Shown one piece after another: positions 15,643 through 25,368 of a DNA stretch of 41,327 bases. The translations under genes were made by a program, and so were the position numbers. Source of the stretch: a bacterium UBP14_UBA6098 (lineage in GTDB: Bacteria > UBP14 > UBA6098); contig DIWU01000016.1 of NCBI GenBank assembly GCA_002428525.1, positions 1 through 41,327 of the forward strand, written 5' to 3'. The notes beneath the pieces were generated by a model. The model had not been told where the DNA came from. It did no database searches and saw only the letters and a list, made by a program, of their open reading frames with translations. Each line of letters begins with the position of its first letter. Position 1 is the first letter of the stretch.

Positions 15643-18363
15643 ATGCCCAAAAGAATCTATATAATGGACGGCACGCAGTTCGCCTACCGCGCGTTCTACG
15701 CCTTCATAAACAAACCGTTGAAAAACTCGGCCGGCATGATCACCTCCGCGCCGTTCGGTATGATCAACAGCCTGCTAAAAATAATCGAGTCGGAGCGGCC
15801 GGACGCCTTCGTCGTGGCCTTCGACAAGGGCAAGCCTGCCGAGCGAATTGCACTTTACCCCGAATACAAATCCACACGGCAAAAGATGCCCGAAGACCTC
15901 AAAAGCTCACTGCCCTTTATTCGGCGGCTCGTCGATGCGATGAATATTCCGGTGCTCGAGCGCGAGGGCGTCGAGGCGGACGACCTCATCGGCACTCTGG
16001 CCAAACGCGCCGAAAAGGCCGGTTGGCAGGTCGTTCTCGTCACCGGCGATAAAGATTTTATGCAACTCGTCAATGAGAATATCTCGATACTCGCGCCGAG
16101 CAAGGGCGCGCTCCCCACCGAATGGTTCACCGCGGAGAACGCCGCCGAGCGCTTCGGAATCCCCCCCTCGCGCATGATCGACTACCTCGCGATCGTCGGC
16201 GACAGCTCGGACAACATCCCCGGCGTCAAGGGCATCGGCAAGGTCGGCGCGCTGAAGATTATCAACCAGTTTAAAAACCTCGACGAGATATTCGCCAACC
16301 TCGATAAAATCGGCGGCTCGACCGCGGCCAAACTCGCCGAATCGCGCGAGATGGCCTATCTCTCGCACAAACTCGCGACAATCGACACAGACCTCGACCT
16401 CGACTTCGACTGGGAGGGCGCCGAGGTCGGCGCGCCGAACTACCCGGAACTGCTCGAACTCCTGCGCGAGCTCGAATTCACAAGCCTCTTGGCACGATTC
16501 ACCGAACAGGCAGGGAACACCGTCGCTGAACCGGCCGAGGCCATTCCGGCGAATTACTCGCTCGTCGCCTCCATCGAGCAACTGAACTCGCTCTGCGAAA
16601 GGCTCCGAACCGCCGGCCGAATCTCTATCGACACCGAGACTACCGACGAGCGCCCGATGTTCGCGGAGCTCGTCGGAATAAGCCTCTGCGCCACGGAGGG
16701 CGAGGCCTTCTATATCCCGATAGGCCACAACCGCCCGGGTGAGCTATTTCAGGACGCAAGCCTCAACCTGCCCAAAACCACCACTCTCGAAGCTTTGCGC
16801 CCGATCCTCGATGACAGCGGCGTTAAAAAGCTCGGCCAAAATATTAAATACGACCTGATTGTCCTGAAAAGGCATGGGCTAAGTATCCGCGGCCTCGCCG
16901 GCGACGCGATGATCGCCGACTACCTCCTCACGCCCGGGGCCTACGAGCACGGCCTCGACGCGCTCGCCCTTCGCCATTTGGGGCATAAGATGATGACCTT
17001 CAAAGAGTTAACCGCCACCGACTGCGGCTCGTGCAGTATCGCCGAGGTTGCACCCCAGAGCGTCGCGATCTATTCGGGCGAGGACGCCGATTTCGCGCTT
17101 CGTCTAACTAACCTCCTCGAGCCGCGGCTCGACGAGGCCGCCCTCAGGCCGCTTTACGACTCGATCGAGATCCCCCTGATTCCCGTGCTCGCCGATATGG
17201 AGATGACCGGAATCCGCCTCGATTCGGCCTTCCTGAAAAACCTCTCGGTCGAGCTGAAAGGCCGACTCGACTATATCGAGCGCGAGATCTACCGCCTCGC
17301 GGGCCGGCAATTCAACATCGCCTCGCCGAAACAACTGGCGGAAATCCTCTTCGAAAAGCTCGGCCTGCCCTCGCAGAAAAAAACCAAGACCGGCTACTCG
17401 ACCGACATCACAGTCCTTCAGAGCCTCGCCCAAAGCCACGAGCTTCCGGCTATGGTCATACAATACAGAGAGTTAACCAAACTGATAGGCACCTATATCG
17501 ACACGCTCCCCGCGCTGGTGAACCCCTCCACCGGCCGAATCCACCCGACCTTCCAACAGGCAGTCGCAAGCACAGGCAGGCTCTCCTGCAGAGACCCGAA
17601 CCTGCAGAATATCCCCGTCCGCGGCGAGATAGGCCGCGAGATACGCAAGGCCTTTATCCCCGCGGAGGGCAACCTCATCCTCTCCGCAGACTACTCGCAG
17701 ATCGAGCTTCGCGTCATGGCGCACCTCTCCGGCGACGAGAACCTCATCGCGGCATTCCACGAGGGCAAGGATGTCCACGCCTCGACCGCGAGCCGAATCT
17801 TCGGCGTCCCGGAGGCCGAGGTCACGCGCGATCAGCGCAGAATGGCCAAGGTCATCAACTTCGGCGTGATTTACGGCATGACCGCTTGGGGCGTCGGCGA
17901 CCGGCTCGACATCGATTTCTCCAAGGCGCGCAATTTCATCGATGCCTATTTCGAGCGCTTCCCCGGAGTCGCGAAATATATGAAGGAATCGGCCGCACTC
18001 GCCGAGGAACGCGGTTTCGTCGAGACTATTCTCGGCCGGCGACGCTATTTCCCCGAGCTGAAGGCCGGCGGCCAGTCGAAAAAACTCGCCGAACGCGCCG
18101 CGATCAACACCCCGATTCAAGGCTCCGCGGCGGATATCATCAAAATCGCTATGCTGAATATTCACGCAAAGCTATACGAGGAGGGCCTTTCGGCGAAGAT
18201 GGTCTCCACAGTTCACGACGAGCTTGTCTTCGATGTCCCAAAGGCCGAGCTGGAGGCTGTTAAAAACGCTGTCCGCGAGACGATGGAATCGGCCGCGTCG
18301 CTTAGGGTTCCGCTTGTGGTGGATATCGGCGCCGGCGAAAACTGGTTCGACGCCCACGAATAA
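15643..18363 (+). CDS. polA: DNA polymerase I
   Basis: 906 residues from the ATG at 15643, which has AAAGGAAT upstream. The N-terminal 5'-3' exonuclease domain (about 1-290) has MDGTQFAYRAFYAF, EADDLIGTLA and VTGDKDFMQLV. The 3'-5' proofreading domain keeps its acidic residues: IDTETT (Exo I), GQNIKYD (Exo II) and YSGEDADF (Exo III). The polymerase domain has DYSQIELRVMAHLSGDENL (motif A), RRMAKVINFGVIYGM (motif B) and VSTVHDELVFDVP (motif C). All three activities should be present, for Okazaki-fragment maturation and gap filling. The gene has its own promoter and its stop codon abuts the stop codon of ispF on the other strand with no base between. Confidence 0.97.
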   Translation: MPKRIYIMDGTQFAYRAFYAFINKPLKNSAGMITSAPFGMINSLLKIIESERPDAFVVAFDKGKPAERIALYPEYKSTRQKMPEDLKSSLPFIRRLVDAMNIPVLEREGVEADDLIGTLAKRAEKAGWQVVLVTGDKDFMQLVNENISILAPSKGALPTEWFTAENAAERFGIPPSRMIDYLAIVGDSSDNIPGVKGIGKVGALKIINQFKNLDEIFANLDKIGGSTAAKLAESREMAYLSHKLATIDTDLDLDFDWEGAEVGAPNYPELLELLRELEFTSLLARFTEQAGNTVAEPAEAIPANYSLVASIEQLNSLCERLRTAGRISIDTETTDERPMFAELVGISLCATEGEAFYIPIGHNRPGELFQDASLNLPKTTTLEALRPILDDSGVKKLGQNIKYDLIVLKRHGLSIRGLAGDAMIADYLLTPGAYEHGLDALALRHLGHKMMTFKELTATDCGSCSIAEVAPQSVAIYSGEDADFALRLTNLLEPRLDEAALRPLYDSIEIPLIPVLADMEMTGIRLDSAFLKNLSVELKGRLDYIEREIYRLAGRQFNIASPKQLAEILFEKLGLPSQKKTKTGYSTDITVLQSLAQSHELPAMVIQYRELTKLIGTYIDTLPALVNPSTGRIHPTFQQAVASTGRLSCRDPNLQNIPVRGEIGREIRKAFIPAEGNLILSADYSQIELRVMAHLSGDENLIAAFHEGKDVHASTASRIFGVPEAEVTRDQRRMAKVINFGVIYGMTAWGVGDRLDIDFSKARNFIDAYFERFPGVAKYMKESAALAEERGFVETILGRRRYFPELKAGGQSKKLAERAAINTPIQGSAADIIKIAMLNIHAKLYEEGLSAKMVSTVHDELVFDVPKAELEAVKNAVRETMESAASLRVPLVVDIGAGENWFDAHE

Positions 18364-18840
18364 CTATCTCGTCAAAAGCACTATTGCGTAGGCCTTGACC
18401 GCGTCGCTCACTCCGACCTCGCCCATGCCCTCCGCGGTTTTAGCCTTGATATTGATGTGCTCGATCTGCACATGTAGAATCTGCGCCAATTTCTCGCGCA
18501 TCTTGGGGATAAATGCCGCCAATTTCGGCCGCTCGAGGATGATCGTCGAATCGATGTTATTCACACGCCAAAGCTGTTTTTTCACCTCGATGAAGGCCTC
18601 GCTGAGTATTACCAAGCTCGAAACCCCCGCGAGCGATTCATCGGTGTCCGGAAAATGCACGCCGATATCCCCGAGGCCGCAAGCCCCGAGCAGAGCGTCG
18701 GTGATAGCGTGGCAAAGCGCGTCGCCGTCTGAATGCGCAACGGCGCCCTTCTCGAAGGGTATCTCCACACCCCCCAAAATCAGCTTGCGCCCATAGGCCA
18801 GCCGATGAATATCATTTCCCTGTCCTATTCTGAATTCCAT
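18364..18840 (-). CDS. ispF: 2-C-methyl-D-erythritol 2,4-cyclodiphosphate synthase
   Basis: 158 residues from the ATG at 18838-18840, chosen because family members begin about here (MEFRIGQGNDIHRL). A longer form from 18870 would add ten hydrophobic residues. Zinc ligands are visible as Asp10, His12 and His44 (within HSDGDALCHA), and the FPDTD and KTAEGMGEVG motifs are intact. The enzyme cyclises CDP-methylerythritol 2-phosphate in the MEP isoprenoid pathway, as a trimer. No Shine-Dalgarno precedes the ATG, and a possible -10 box ends five bases before it, so the mRNA may be leaderless. There is no ispD fusion or neighbour. Confidence 0.95.
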   Translation of the reverse strand: MEFRIGQGNDIHRLAYGRKLILGGVEIPFEKGAVAHSDGDALCHAITDALLGACGLGDIGVHFPDTDESLAGVSSLVILSEAFIEVKKQLWRVNNIDSTIILERPKLAAFIPKMREKLAQILHVQIEHINIKAKTAEGMGEVGVSDAVKAYAIVLLTR

Positions 18841-18845
18841 AATAA

Positions 18846-18875
18846 TTAATAAACCGATTATTCGTGACATTGCAA
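18846..18875 (-). promoter_or_regulatory. Possible ispF promoter (leaderless)
   Basis: On the minus strand TTGCAA (18870-18875), 18 bases, TATTAA (18846-18851), five bases before the ATG. Weak match, listed because no ribosome site is visible. Confidence 0.3.
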
Positions 18876-18943
18876 GCATAAATTTCCATTATTCGCAAAC
18901 TCCGCCCCGCCCTCGCCGAAAATCGTGAAAATGCAAGTAAGTA

Positions 18944-18972
18944 TTGACTTTATTATCAGTCTATCTTATAAT
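18944..18972 (+). promoter_or_regulatory. Predicted promoter of the 1287-residue exported protein
   Basis: TTGACT (18944-18949), exactly 17 bases, TATAAT (18967-18972): the closest match to the sigma-70 consensus in the window. The start codon lies 56 bases downstream. Confidence 0.65.
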
Positions 18973-19028
18973 TAGAAAGATGAATACAATTATTAACCGA
19001 CTTAGTTATTCTTGAGGAGGATAACAAT

Positions 19029-22000
19029 ATGAGAAGCAAAGGGTTAGCTCTTTTCCTAATCTGCCTCGCCTTGGCCTGCTCGGCGCTCGCCGACGACTGG
19101 GCCGCGGCCAAAGCCGCAATGGCGCGCTCCCACACAAACGACTCAAAGGCGATGATCATCGCCCGAAACGACTTGATATCCGTCCAACTCGACGACGCCG
19201 ACGGCCAATTCAATATCGGCACAACCATCGGCGCAGTGACCCTCATCTTCAACTATCCCTCTTCGCCGTGGTCGTCTTGGTCATGCTTCTATATCGACGG
19301 AACCCACTATTCCAACGACTTCGGCGGATGGCCCGATCCCACCGGCTCGGTCGATTTGGCCGGCGGATCCGTCACATATCCCTTCACCCTCATCCCCCAC
19401 ACAGGCGATTCCTCCTATATCCGCGGCGGTTGGCGCCAATCGAATATGGATATCTACCAAATACTTCAGCCGGTTTTGGTCGAGCATGACGGCTATATGG
19501 ACGCCTACATCTTTATCAAATATGTCGTGATCAACACCGATGTCGTCTCGCACCGCGTCGGACTCATCCTCCAGATGGACACGATGATCGGAAGCAACGA
19601 CGCCGCCGAACTCGGCACGATTTGGGGCTACAGCGGAATCGAGGAGGAATGGACCGCCGATAGCATGCCGCCTTGGTGGTTCGCCTATGAGGCCGGCCCG
19701 CCGGTGCCCTCCGGCGCTGTCACCGCAATGGGGGTCCTCGACGGCTTCGATGCCGTTCGACCCAATAGATTCGCCGTCGGCTCATGGCCGAACTTCAACA
19801 GCTCCGGCACTTGGACATACTCCGTCACCGGAATGCCCTACTCCGACAGCGCTGTTCTCTATCGCTGGGGAATCGATACCCTCGCCCCGGGCGACACAAT
19901 GATCGCCGCGACCTACTACGGCCTCGGCCACCCCTTCAACTCGGGTGACTTCACCTTCGTCGTCGATGACGTCAATGTTGACAATTGCGTCTATTCGCCG
20001 AATCCCTTCAGCTTCTTCGTTATGTTCACCAACCAGTCGGCCATGGCGCTCGACAACGCGATCATACACCTCGTCCTTCCGCCCGGCCTCGAGTCGGTCT
20101 CCGGCTCGGTCGATACTATGATGATCGGCGGCGGCCACATGATTACCGGCGGAAGCGGCGTGATGACATGGAATATCGCGATCACCTCGCCGCCCGCGTG
20201 GGACTCGATCATGGTTTATGTCACCACGACAAGCTCCCCCGACACCTTCTGGTGCGATACCCCGTATCGGCTCACCCTCCCCTATGTCGGCGCACCGCCG
20301 CAGGCCGAGGGCATCGGCCCCTTCGACGGCGCATGGACGACATGCGCAAATCAGGGCGTCACACTCGAACTAACCTCCGAGAACGGCCTCGACCTTCCGA
20401 CCGACATGACCTTCCTCATCGATGGATCGGTCTTAGATCTTACTTCTCCGCGACTCACTTGGGAGGACGATACGCTGGATTACTCCCCCGCTACCGACTG
20501 GACGGACGGCGCAACCATCGATTGGGGCCTCGTCGAAGCCACCGACGCTATGGGTTGCTCGTTGGTCGCCCCGGTCTTCGGCTCTTTCAATGTCGATCTC
20601 TCCGCCCCGGTCGCAGAGAACGAATGGCCTGTTAACGGCTCAGTTCTCGGCTCGCCCGACATCGAAGAAACATGGGTCGAACTTTACGATGTTATCCGCG
20701 CGGTCGATCCCGCGAGCATAGTCTTCACCTGCGAGGGCTCGGTATATACAATCGGCGATCCCGAGCTGACCTATGTTCGCGATACGCTTCGCTTCAATAT
20801 AGAACGCGCCGGAATCGCCCTCGAGGACGGCGACACGATCTGCTTCGAGATCTCCTCCGCGGCCGACCTCGAGCCGGACTACTGCGCGGCCAATGAAATG
20901 GCGCCCTATAGCTGGTGCTTCAGTATCAATATCGTCGATTTGGCCCTGCCGGACACGCAACTCTGCCCGCCCGGCGACACCTTCGATATCCCGGTCTATT
21001 GCGAAAATCTCGCCGGCCTCGGGATCACCGAAATGGACATCACTATCGACTTCTTCAGCTCCGTTCTTCAACCCTTGGGCGTCGAGCTGACCGGCACGGT
21101 CGCGGCCGCATGGCCTCTTTCCGTGACTATCTCGACGAACTCGATGCGTATCACCGGTTCCGGCACTGAGCTGGGTTCCGGCGATATCCTGTTCTACCTC
21201 AAATTCTACGTCCCGACAGGCGGTTCCGAGGGAAGCTACAGCCCTCTTAATTTCCGCGAGGCGACATTCAACGCCGGCGACCTCACCTCGAAGCCGATCG
21301 ACGGCTTCGCAACCGTCTGTTTCACTACACATATGTGGTCGAACGACCTAACATTCTCGATCAGCGAGCAGAACAAGCGCATCCTGACCCTCGGTGTCAC
21401 CGGAAGCGCCACCGACGGCTTCAACCCCGGTCTCGATATTCGAGCACTACCGCTTCCCGCGACCTATGTTGACGGTTATTTCCACCTCGACGATCCGGCC
21501 TATCCGCTATATACGCGCCTCGAGCGCGATATGCGCGGCCCGGCCCCGCTCCCGATAGTCTGGCGCGGAACGGTGACAGCCCCGACTGCCGGAACCGTCA
21601 CTTGCAGATGGTCGCCGAGCCATTTCCCCGCCGGAACGATCATCATGACCTACACCGACGGCACGATCACCCGCACGATCAACATGAAACGCGTGAACAG
21701 CATCACCTTCACAGACGCGACCGATTTCGTGATAACCTACGATCAGCCGCAGGTCGGCAGGGCGGATATGGTCACCTGCCCGGGCTGGAACCTGCTCTCG
21801 TTCCCCTTCGTCCCGAACGAAGCGGTGAAGATCCGCGAGATGGTGCCGCACGCTATCACCGACGGCTACTGGTATGACCCCACTGCGTTCTCCTATGTCT
21901 CCTCGCTGTATCCCGAGCCGGGCAAGGGCTATTGGGTCTTCTGCACCGACGGCGCTGAATTCCCGATCGGCGGGATGTTGGTCTATGTCGCGAGGCAGGA

Positions 22001-22892
22001 TATCCGCACGGGATGGAACCTCATCGGCATGCCGTGGAAATCCGCGGGCACACTGCCCCTGAGCGCTTTGACCTCCGAGCCGGATGTCATCCTCCCGTCG
22101 AATATCTACGCTTTCGACGCCTGCGGAACCGGCGCGTATTATCTCCCGACCGAACTGGCCGTCGGCAAGGGCTATTGGCTTCTCTCAACGGCTAACGCCC
22201 TGATGACGGTCACCGGCGATTCCACAGTCGGCAAGGCGATCCCCGTGTTCGAGCCGACTTGGAGCCTTCCGATGACGCTCGACGGCGAGCCTTACGCAAT
22301 CGGCATCGACGAGCGCGCCAGCGAGGGCATCGACGCCTTCGACCGCGCGATCCCGCCCTTCAATCCCGACGGCGGAATCAGCTACGGCGGCGTCTGCGAT
22401 TACCTGTTCCTTTCGCGCGATGTCAAGCCCTCCGCGAAGGCGGAGTTCAAGCTCGAGGCCGCGGGCAAGTTCCTCGCTTGGGACCCCACCGCGATCTCGC
22501 CAGAATTCGAGGCGACGCTCTTCAACGGTCTTGTTAAAACCGATATGCGCTCGATCTCCGGCGCTCAGCTCACCGCCGGCGCGAAGATAGTGGTCAATCG
22601 CGTTCTTCCTACGGCTCCGGCACTCTTCGGCGCTGTTCCGAACCCCTTCAACCCGGTCACCGAGATCAAGTTCGCACTCCCCGAGGCCGGCAGAGCCGAG
22701 TTGGCTGTTTACGACCTCCTCGGAAAGCGCGTCTCGCTCTTGTTCTCCGGCGAGGCCGCCGCGGGAACGCACTCGACGGTCTGGCGCGGCGTTTCCGACG
22801 AGGGCGTCGAGATGCCTTCGGGCATGTATTTCTACCGCCTCAGCTACGGCGACGCCAAGACTATTACCAAGAGCATGATTCTGCTCAGATAG
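19029..22892 (+). CDS. Large exported protein with cohesin-like domain and C-terminal sorting domain
   Basis: 1287 residues. The ATG has GAGGAGGA upstream. The signal peptide is residues 1-21 (LICLALACSALA). The N-terminal 330 residues are an Asp/Trp/Tyr-rich beta region. Then come beta-sandwich segments that resemble DUF11/CARDB-type repeats (about 330-450) and Ig-like modules. A cohesin-like domain lies at about 640-755 (PGDTFDIPVYCENLAGLGI to FREATFNAGD). Two GWNL modules follow (GWNLLSFP near 919 and GWNLIGMP near 994), each followed by a GKGYW motif. The end is a FlgD-like sorting domain: PNPFNPVTEIKFALPEAG, LAVYDLLGKRVSLL, MPSGMYFYRL and KSMILLR. It is probably a cell-surface or secreted structural or binding protein. 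Cohesin-like folds often bind dockerins or other partners, but no dockerin is seen. The gene has a strong promoter and a clean terminator, so it is monocistronic. Confidence 0.88.
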   Translation: MRSKGLALFLICLALACSALADDWAAAKAAMARSHTNDSKAMIIARNDLISVQLDDADGQFNIGTTIGAVTLIFNYPSSPWSSWSCFYIDGTHYSNDFGGWPDPTGSVDLAGGSVTYPFTLIPHTGDSSYIRGGWRQSNMDIYQILQPVLVEHDGYMDAYIFIKYVVINTDVVSHRVGLILQMDTMIGSNDAAELGTIWGYSGIEEEWTADSMPPWWFAYEAGPPVPSGAVTAMGVLDGFDAVRPNRFAVGSWPNFNSSGTWTYSVTGMPYSDSAVLYRWGIDTLAPGDTMIAATYYGLGHPFNSGDFTFVVDDVNVDNCVYSPNPFSFFVMFTNQSAMALDNAIIHLVLPPGLESVSGSVDTMMIGGGHMITGGSGVMTWNIAITSPPAWDSIMVYVTTTSSPDTFWCDTPYRLTLPYVGAPPQAEGIGPFDGAWTTCANQGVTLELTSENGLDLPTDMTFLIDGSVLDLTSPRLTWEDDTLDYSPATDWTDGATIDWGLVEATDAMGCSLVAPVFGSFNVDLSAPVAENEWPVNGSVLGSPDIEETWVELYDVIRAVDPASIVFTCEGSVYTIGDPELTYVRDTLRFNIERAGIALEDGDTICFEISSAADLEPDYCAANEMAPYSWCFSINIVDLALPDTQLCPPGDTFDIPVYCENLAGLGITEMDITIDFFSSVLQPLGVELTGTVAAAWPLSVTISTNSMRITGSGTELGSGDILFYLKFYVPTGGSEGSYSPLNFREATFNAGDLTSKPIDGFATVCFTTHMWSNDLTFSISEQNKRILTLGVTGSATDGFNPGLDIRALPLPATYVDGYFHLDDPAYPLYTRLERDMRGPAPLPIVWRGTVTAPTAGTVTCRWSPSHFPAGTIIMTYTDGTITRTINMKRVNSITFTDATDFVITYDQPQVGRADMVTCPGWNLLSFPFVPNEAVKIREMVPHAITDGYWYDPTAFSYVSSLYPEPGKGYWVFCTDGAEFPIGGMLVYVARQDIRTGWNLIGMPWKSAGTLPLSALTSEPDVILPSNIYAFDACGTGAYYLPTELAVGKGYWLLSTANALMTVTGDSTVGKAIPVFEPTWSLPMTLDGEPYAIGIDERASEGIDAFDRAIPPFNPDGGISYGGVCDYLFLSRDVKPSAKAEFKLEAAGKFLAWDPTAISPEFEATLFNGLVKTDMRSISGAQLTAGAKIVVNRVLPTAPALFGAVPNPFNPVTEIKFALPEAGRAELAVYDLLGKRVSLLFSGEAAAGTHSTVWRGVSDEGVEMPSGMYFYRLSYGDAKTITKSMILLR

Positions 22893-22928
22893 GGGCTATA
22901 AGTTCCGGCAAATAGTCATTACTCTAAA

Positions 22929-22953
22929 GGGCGCAAGCAATTGCGCCCTTTTT
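22929..22953 (+). terminator. Rho-independent terminator after the cohesin-like gene
   Basis: GGGCGCAA, a GCAA tetraloop, TTGCGCCC (eight perfect pairs), then TTTTT. It lies 37 bases after the stop codon. Confidence 0.9.
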
Positions 22954-22958
22954 ATTCG

Positions 22959-23046
22959 GCGCTCCCCGCGCCGTCATGTAATACCTTTTACCTTTTACCC
23001 TTTACCCTTTACCCTTTACCTTTTACCCTTTACCCATCTTCTTACC
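22959..23046. repeat. Dispersed intergenic repeat, copy C with TTTACCC heptamers
   Basis: The head GCGCTCCCCGCGCCGTC...GTAATACC is followed by a run of CTTTTACC and CTTTACC units and CATCTTC, the same order as copy A at 5140-5200. The heptamer tract is longer here (about 50 bases). Confidence 0.7.
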
Positions 23047-23048
23047 CC

Positions 23049-23076
23049 TTGCGTTTCGCATCGAATGTAATATATT
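23049..23076 (+). promoter_or_regulatory. Predicted promoter of the GH18 gene
   Basis: TTGCGT (23049-23054), 16 bases, TATATT (23071-23076). The ATG is only seven bases after the -10 box. AAGG directly abuts the ATG and is too close to work as a ribosome site, so this mRNA may be leaderless. Confidence 0.4.
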
Positions 23077-23083
23077 TATAAGG

Positions 23084-25333
23084 ATGAAAAATCTCGTATT
23101 AATATTAGCCCTATGCGCGGCGCTCTCCGCGAACAACGCCCCTGCGGCCTCGACCCACGCCGAGCATCAGCGCGAGTTCGGCGCCGAATGGATTCCCGGG
23201 CAACACCCATCGCCGCCACTCGAAAGGCCGAAATCCCCAGCGACCCTGAGCCACGAGGTTTACGGCTTCCTGCCCTATTGGGAATACAGCGGCTATTTGC
23301 CCGCGCGCTTCGACCTCTTGACACGCGTCGCCTATTTTAATATCACATTGAACAGCTCCGGCAATATCTCGAATTATTACGATTGGCCGGCCACGGCGTT
23401 GATCTCGGCGGCACATGCCGCCGGTTGCGCAGTCGATCTTTGCGTCGCGGTTTTCAGCTCGACGACTATCGCCTCGATTGTCAACAGTTCCGCAAACCGC
23501 GCCATCGCCTGCAATAATATCTGCGAGCAGATGGCCCTCGGCGCCGACGGCGTGAATATTGACTTCGAGCTTCCGAACTCCGCCGACAAGTCCGGATTCT
23601 ATGCCTTCCTGCGCGAACTCGCCGACAGTGTCCACAACCGCTGGCCGGAAAGGTGGGTGAGCGTATGTTTGCCGCCGGTCGATTGGAGCGGCACCTTCAC
23701 AAGCGACTCGCTCCTGCCGCACCTCGACGCGCTTTTCCTCATGGGCTACGGCTACTACTGGAGCGGCTCCTCGGCGACCGGCCCCCTCGCACCGCTCGAC
23801 GATCCGCTCTGCGCCTACGACATCGCCTATGCGATGAACTACTACTGCGGCGGAGACCCCTTCAAGCGCTCGCGTTTCATTGTCGGGCTTCCGCTTTATG
23901 GCTACAACTGGCCCTGCTCGGGAACCTCCCGCGGTTCGGCCACGACAGGCTCGGGAACCGCAAAGATCTATTCCACCTGCATCGCCGAATCGCTCGACTA
24001 CACAAACCATTGGGACAGTAATGCGCCCTGCCCTTGGTATCATTACGGTAGCTATCGCCAGACATGGTGGGACAACGCCCGATCTCTTGACCTTAAATAT
24101 CGCTGGACAGTGGATAACGGCTTGATGGGTATAGGTTTCTGGGCGCTCGGTTACGACGACAACGACCTCGCATTTTGGGATGGAATCCAAACCGTCTTCG
24201 CTGGCGATATCCCCCGAGACACGATCATCGACGATGTCTCCGTGGGCTTCTCATACTACGGCGATATGGATTTCTGGCATACAGCCGCGGTCGGCTATCT
24301 TGGTCGAATGATGTGGACTTACTCCACAAACGCTACCGACCCCGATGACGATACCTGCTATACAATCTGGACGCCGAACCTGCCGGATAGGCGTTTTTAC
24401 GAGCTATATGCCTACATTCCCTCCGCAAACGCTGTAGCTTCAGCGCGCTATGCCGTCAACCATGATTTTGGAGCGGATACGGTAGTCGTCCATCAGACGG
24501 ACTTCTCCGACGAATGGGTAAGTCTCGGCACCTACTCCTTCGAGGTCGGCGCCGGCGGAAGCGTCTATCTCGGCGACGGCACCGGCACAGCAGGCCAGCG
24601 CATCGGCTTCGACGCGATATGGTGGTCGGACAGGGGCCAGCTCCCCGCGCCGGATACCCTCGTGACCTTGTCCTCCAACGGTTTCCGATGGCAAGGACCC
24701 ATCCAATACCGCCGAATTGCCAACGGCGGGTTCGAGGGCAAAACATACTGGACAAATAGCATCACCTACCTCCCAGATATCAACGGCGGTTGGTGGCGCC
24801 CGAACCTCCCGCACGATGGCGATTTTACAGTTTCGGTCTTCATTCCGGAAGAACACTCCGAGGCCACCGTCACCTACCAAATCCGTCATTCGGCCGGCCT
24901 TTCGACCGTAAGTATAGACCAATCAACACATTCCGGTTGGGTCGAACTCGGAACTTGGCGCTTTTTGGCCTCCGATTCAAACTACCTTTATGTCGGTGAC
25001 CGCACCGGCCTCTCCGGGCAAAACATCGCTATCGACGCCGCAGTATGGCGCTTTGCGCCTCTTACGCTTACAGTCGCAGATTTACCGCGATTACCATCTA
25101 TTAATGCCTTTCCAAACCCATTTAATAGTTTCTGCACTATTGAATTTATTTCGATTTCCGAAGCGGTTTATATTTACGACATTAATGGTCATATTATAGC
25201 CACTTATGATAATATTAGCAATAATACCCGTTTAGTTTGGGATGCCCGCGACGACCTCGGTCGCCCCCTTCCGGCAGGTATATATTTTATAAGCACTTCC
25301 GGTTGTTATAAAAAGATAACACTTGTAAGATGA
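23084..25333 (+). CDS. Exported glycoside hydrolase family 18 protein with golvesin-like domains and sorting domain
   Basis: 749 residues. The signal peptide is residues 1-22. Residues about 60-375 are a GH18 barrel starting VYGFLPYWEYSGY, with the catalytic DxxxDxE signature DGVNIDFE (Glu162 as acid/base), MGYGYYW and a late GIGFWALGYDD strand. The family hydrolyses chitin or other N-acetylglucosamine polymers, including peptidoglycan-type substrates. Two golvesin/Xly-like binding domains follow (about 385-520 and 525-660; markers FYELYAYIPSAN, VSVFIPEEHSEATVTYQIRH and IAIDAAVWRF). The last 85 residues are a FlgD-like sorting domain (FPNPFNSFCTIEF, WDARDDLGRPLPAGIYFIST, KKITLVR). That last part, about 25081-25320, is only about 38% G+C by hand count, while the barrel region is far more GC-rich: an odd mosaic, possibly a domain acquired separately. 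Confidence 0.9.
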   Translation: MKNLVLILALCAALSANNAPAASTHAEHQREFGAEWIPGQHPSPPLERPKSPATLSHEVYGFLPYWEYSGYLPARFDLLTRVAYFNITLNSSGNISNYYDWPATALISAAHAAGCAVDLCVAVFSSTTIASIVNSSANRAIACNNICEQMALGADGVNIDFELPNSADKSGFYAFLRELADSVHNRWPERWVSVCLPPVDWSGTFTSDSLLPHLDALFLMGYGYYWSGSSATGPLAPLDDPLCAYDIAYAMNYYCGGDPFKRSRFIVGLPLYGYNWPCSGTSRGSATTGSGTAKIYSTCIAESLDYTNHWDSNAPCPWYHYGSYRQTWWDNARSLDLKYRWTVDNGLMGIGFWALGYDDNDLAFWDGIQTVFAGDIPRDTIIDDVSVGFSYYGDMDFWHTAAVGYLGRMMWTYSTNATDPDDDTCYTIWTPNLPDRRFYELYAYIPSANAVASARYAVNHDFGADTVVVHQTDFSDEWVSLGTYSFEVGAGGSVYLGDGTGTAGQRIGFDAIWWSDRGQLPAPDTLVTLSSNGFRWQGPIQYRRIANGGFEGKTYWTNSITYLPDINGGWWRPNLPHDGDFTVSVFIPEEHSEATVTYQIRHSAGLSTVSIDQSTHSGWVELGTWRFLASDSNYLYVGDRTGLSGQNIAIDAAVWRFAPLTLTVADLPRLPSINAFPNPFNSFCTIEFISISEAVYIYDINGHIIATYDNISNNTRLVWDARDDLGRPLPAGIYFISTSGCYKKITLVR

Positions 25334-25368
25334 AGCTACTCAACATGATACAAAGTAGGTGTTAACAA

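Noticed and set aside
22981..23035. TTTACCC heptamers as a CRISPR array or telomere-like tract
   Set aside because: Units are contiguous with no spacers, vary between seven and eight bases, and lie within a bacterial intergenic region beside a terminator; they fit a simple-sequence tail of a dispersed repeat better.
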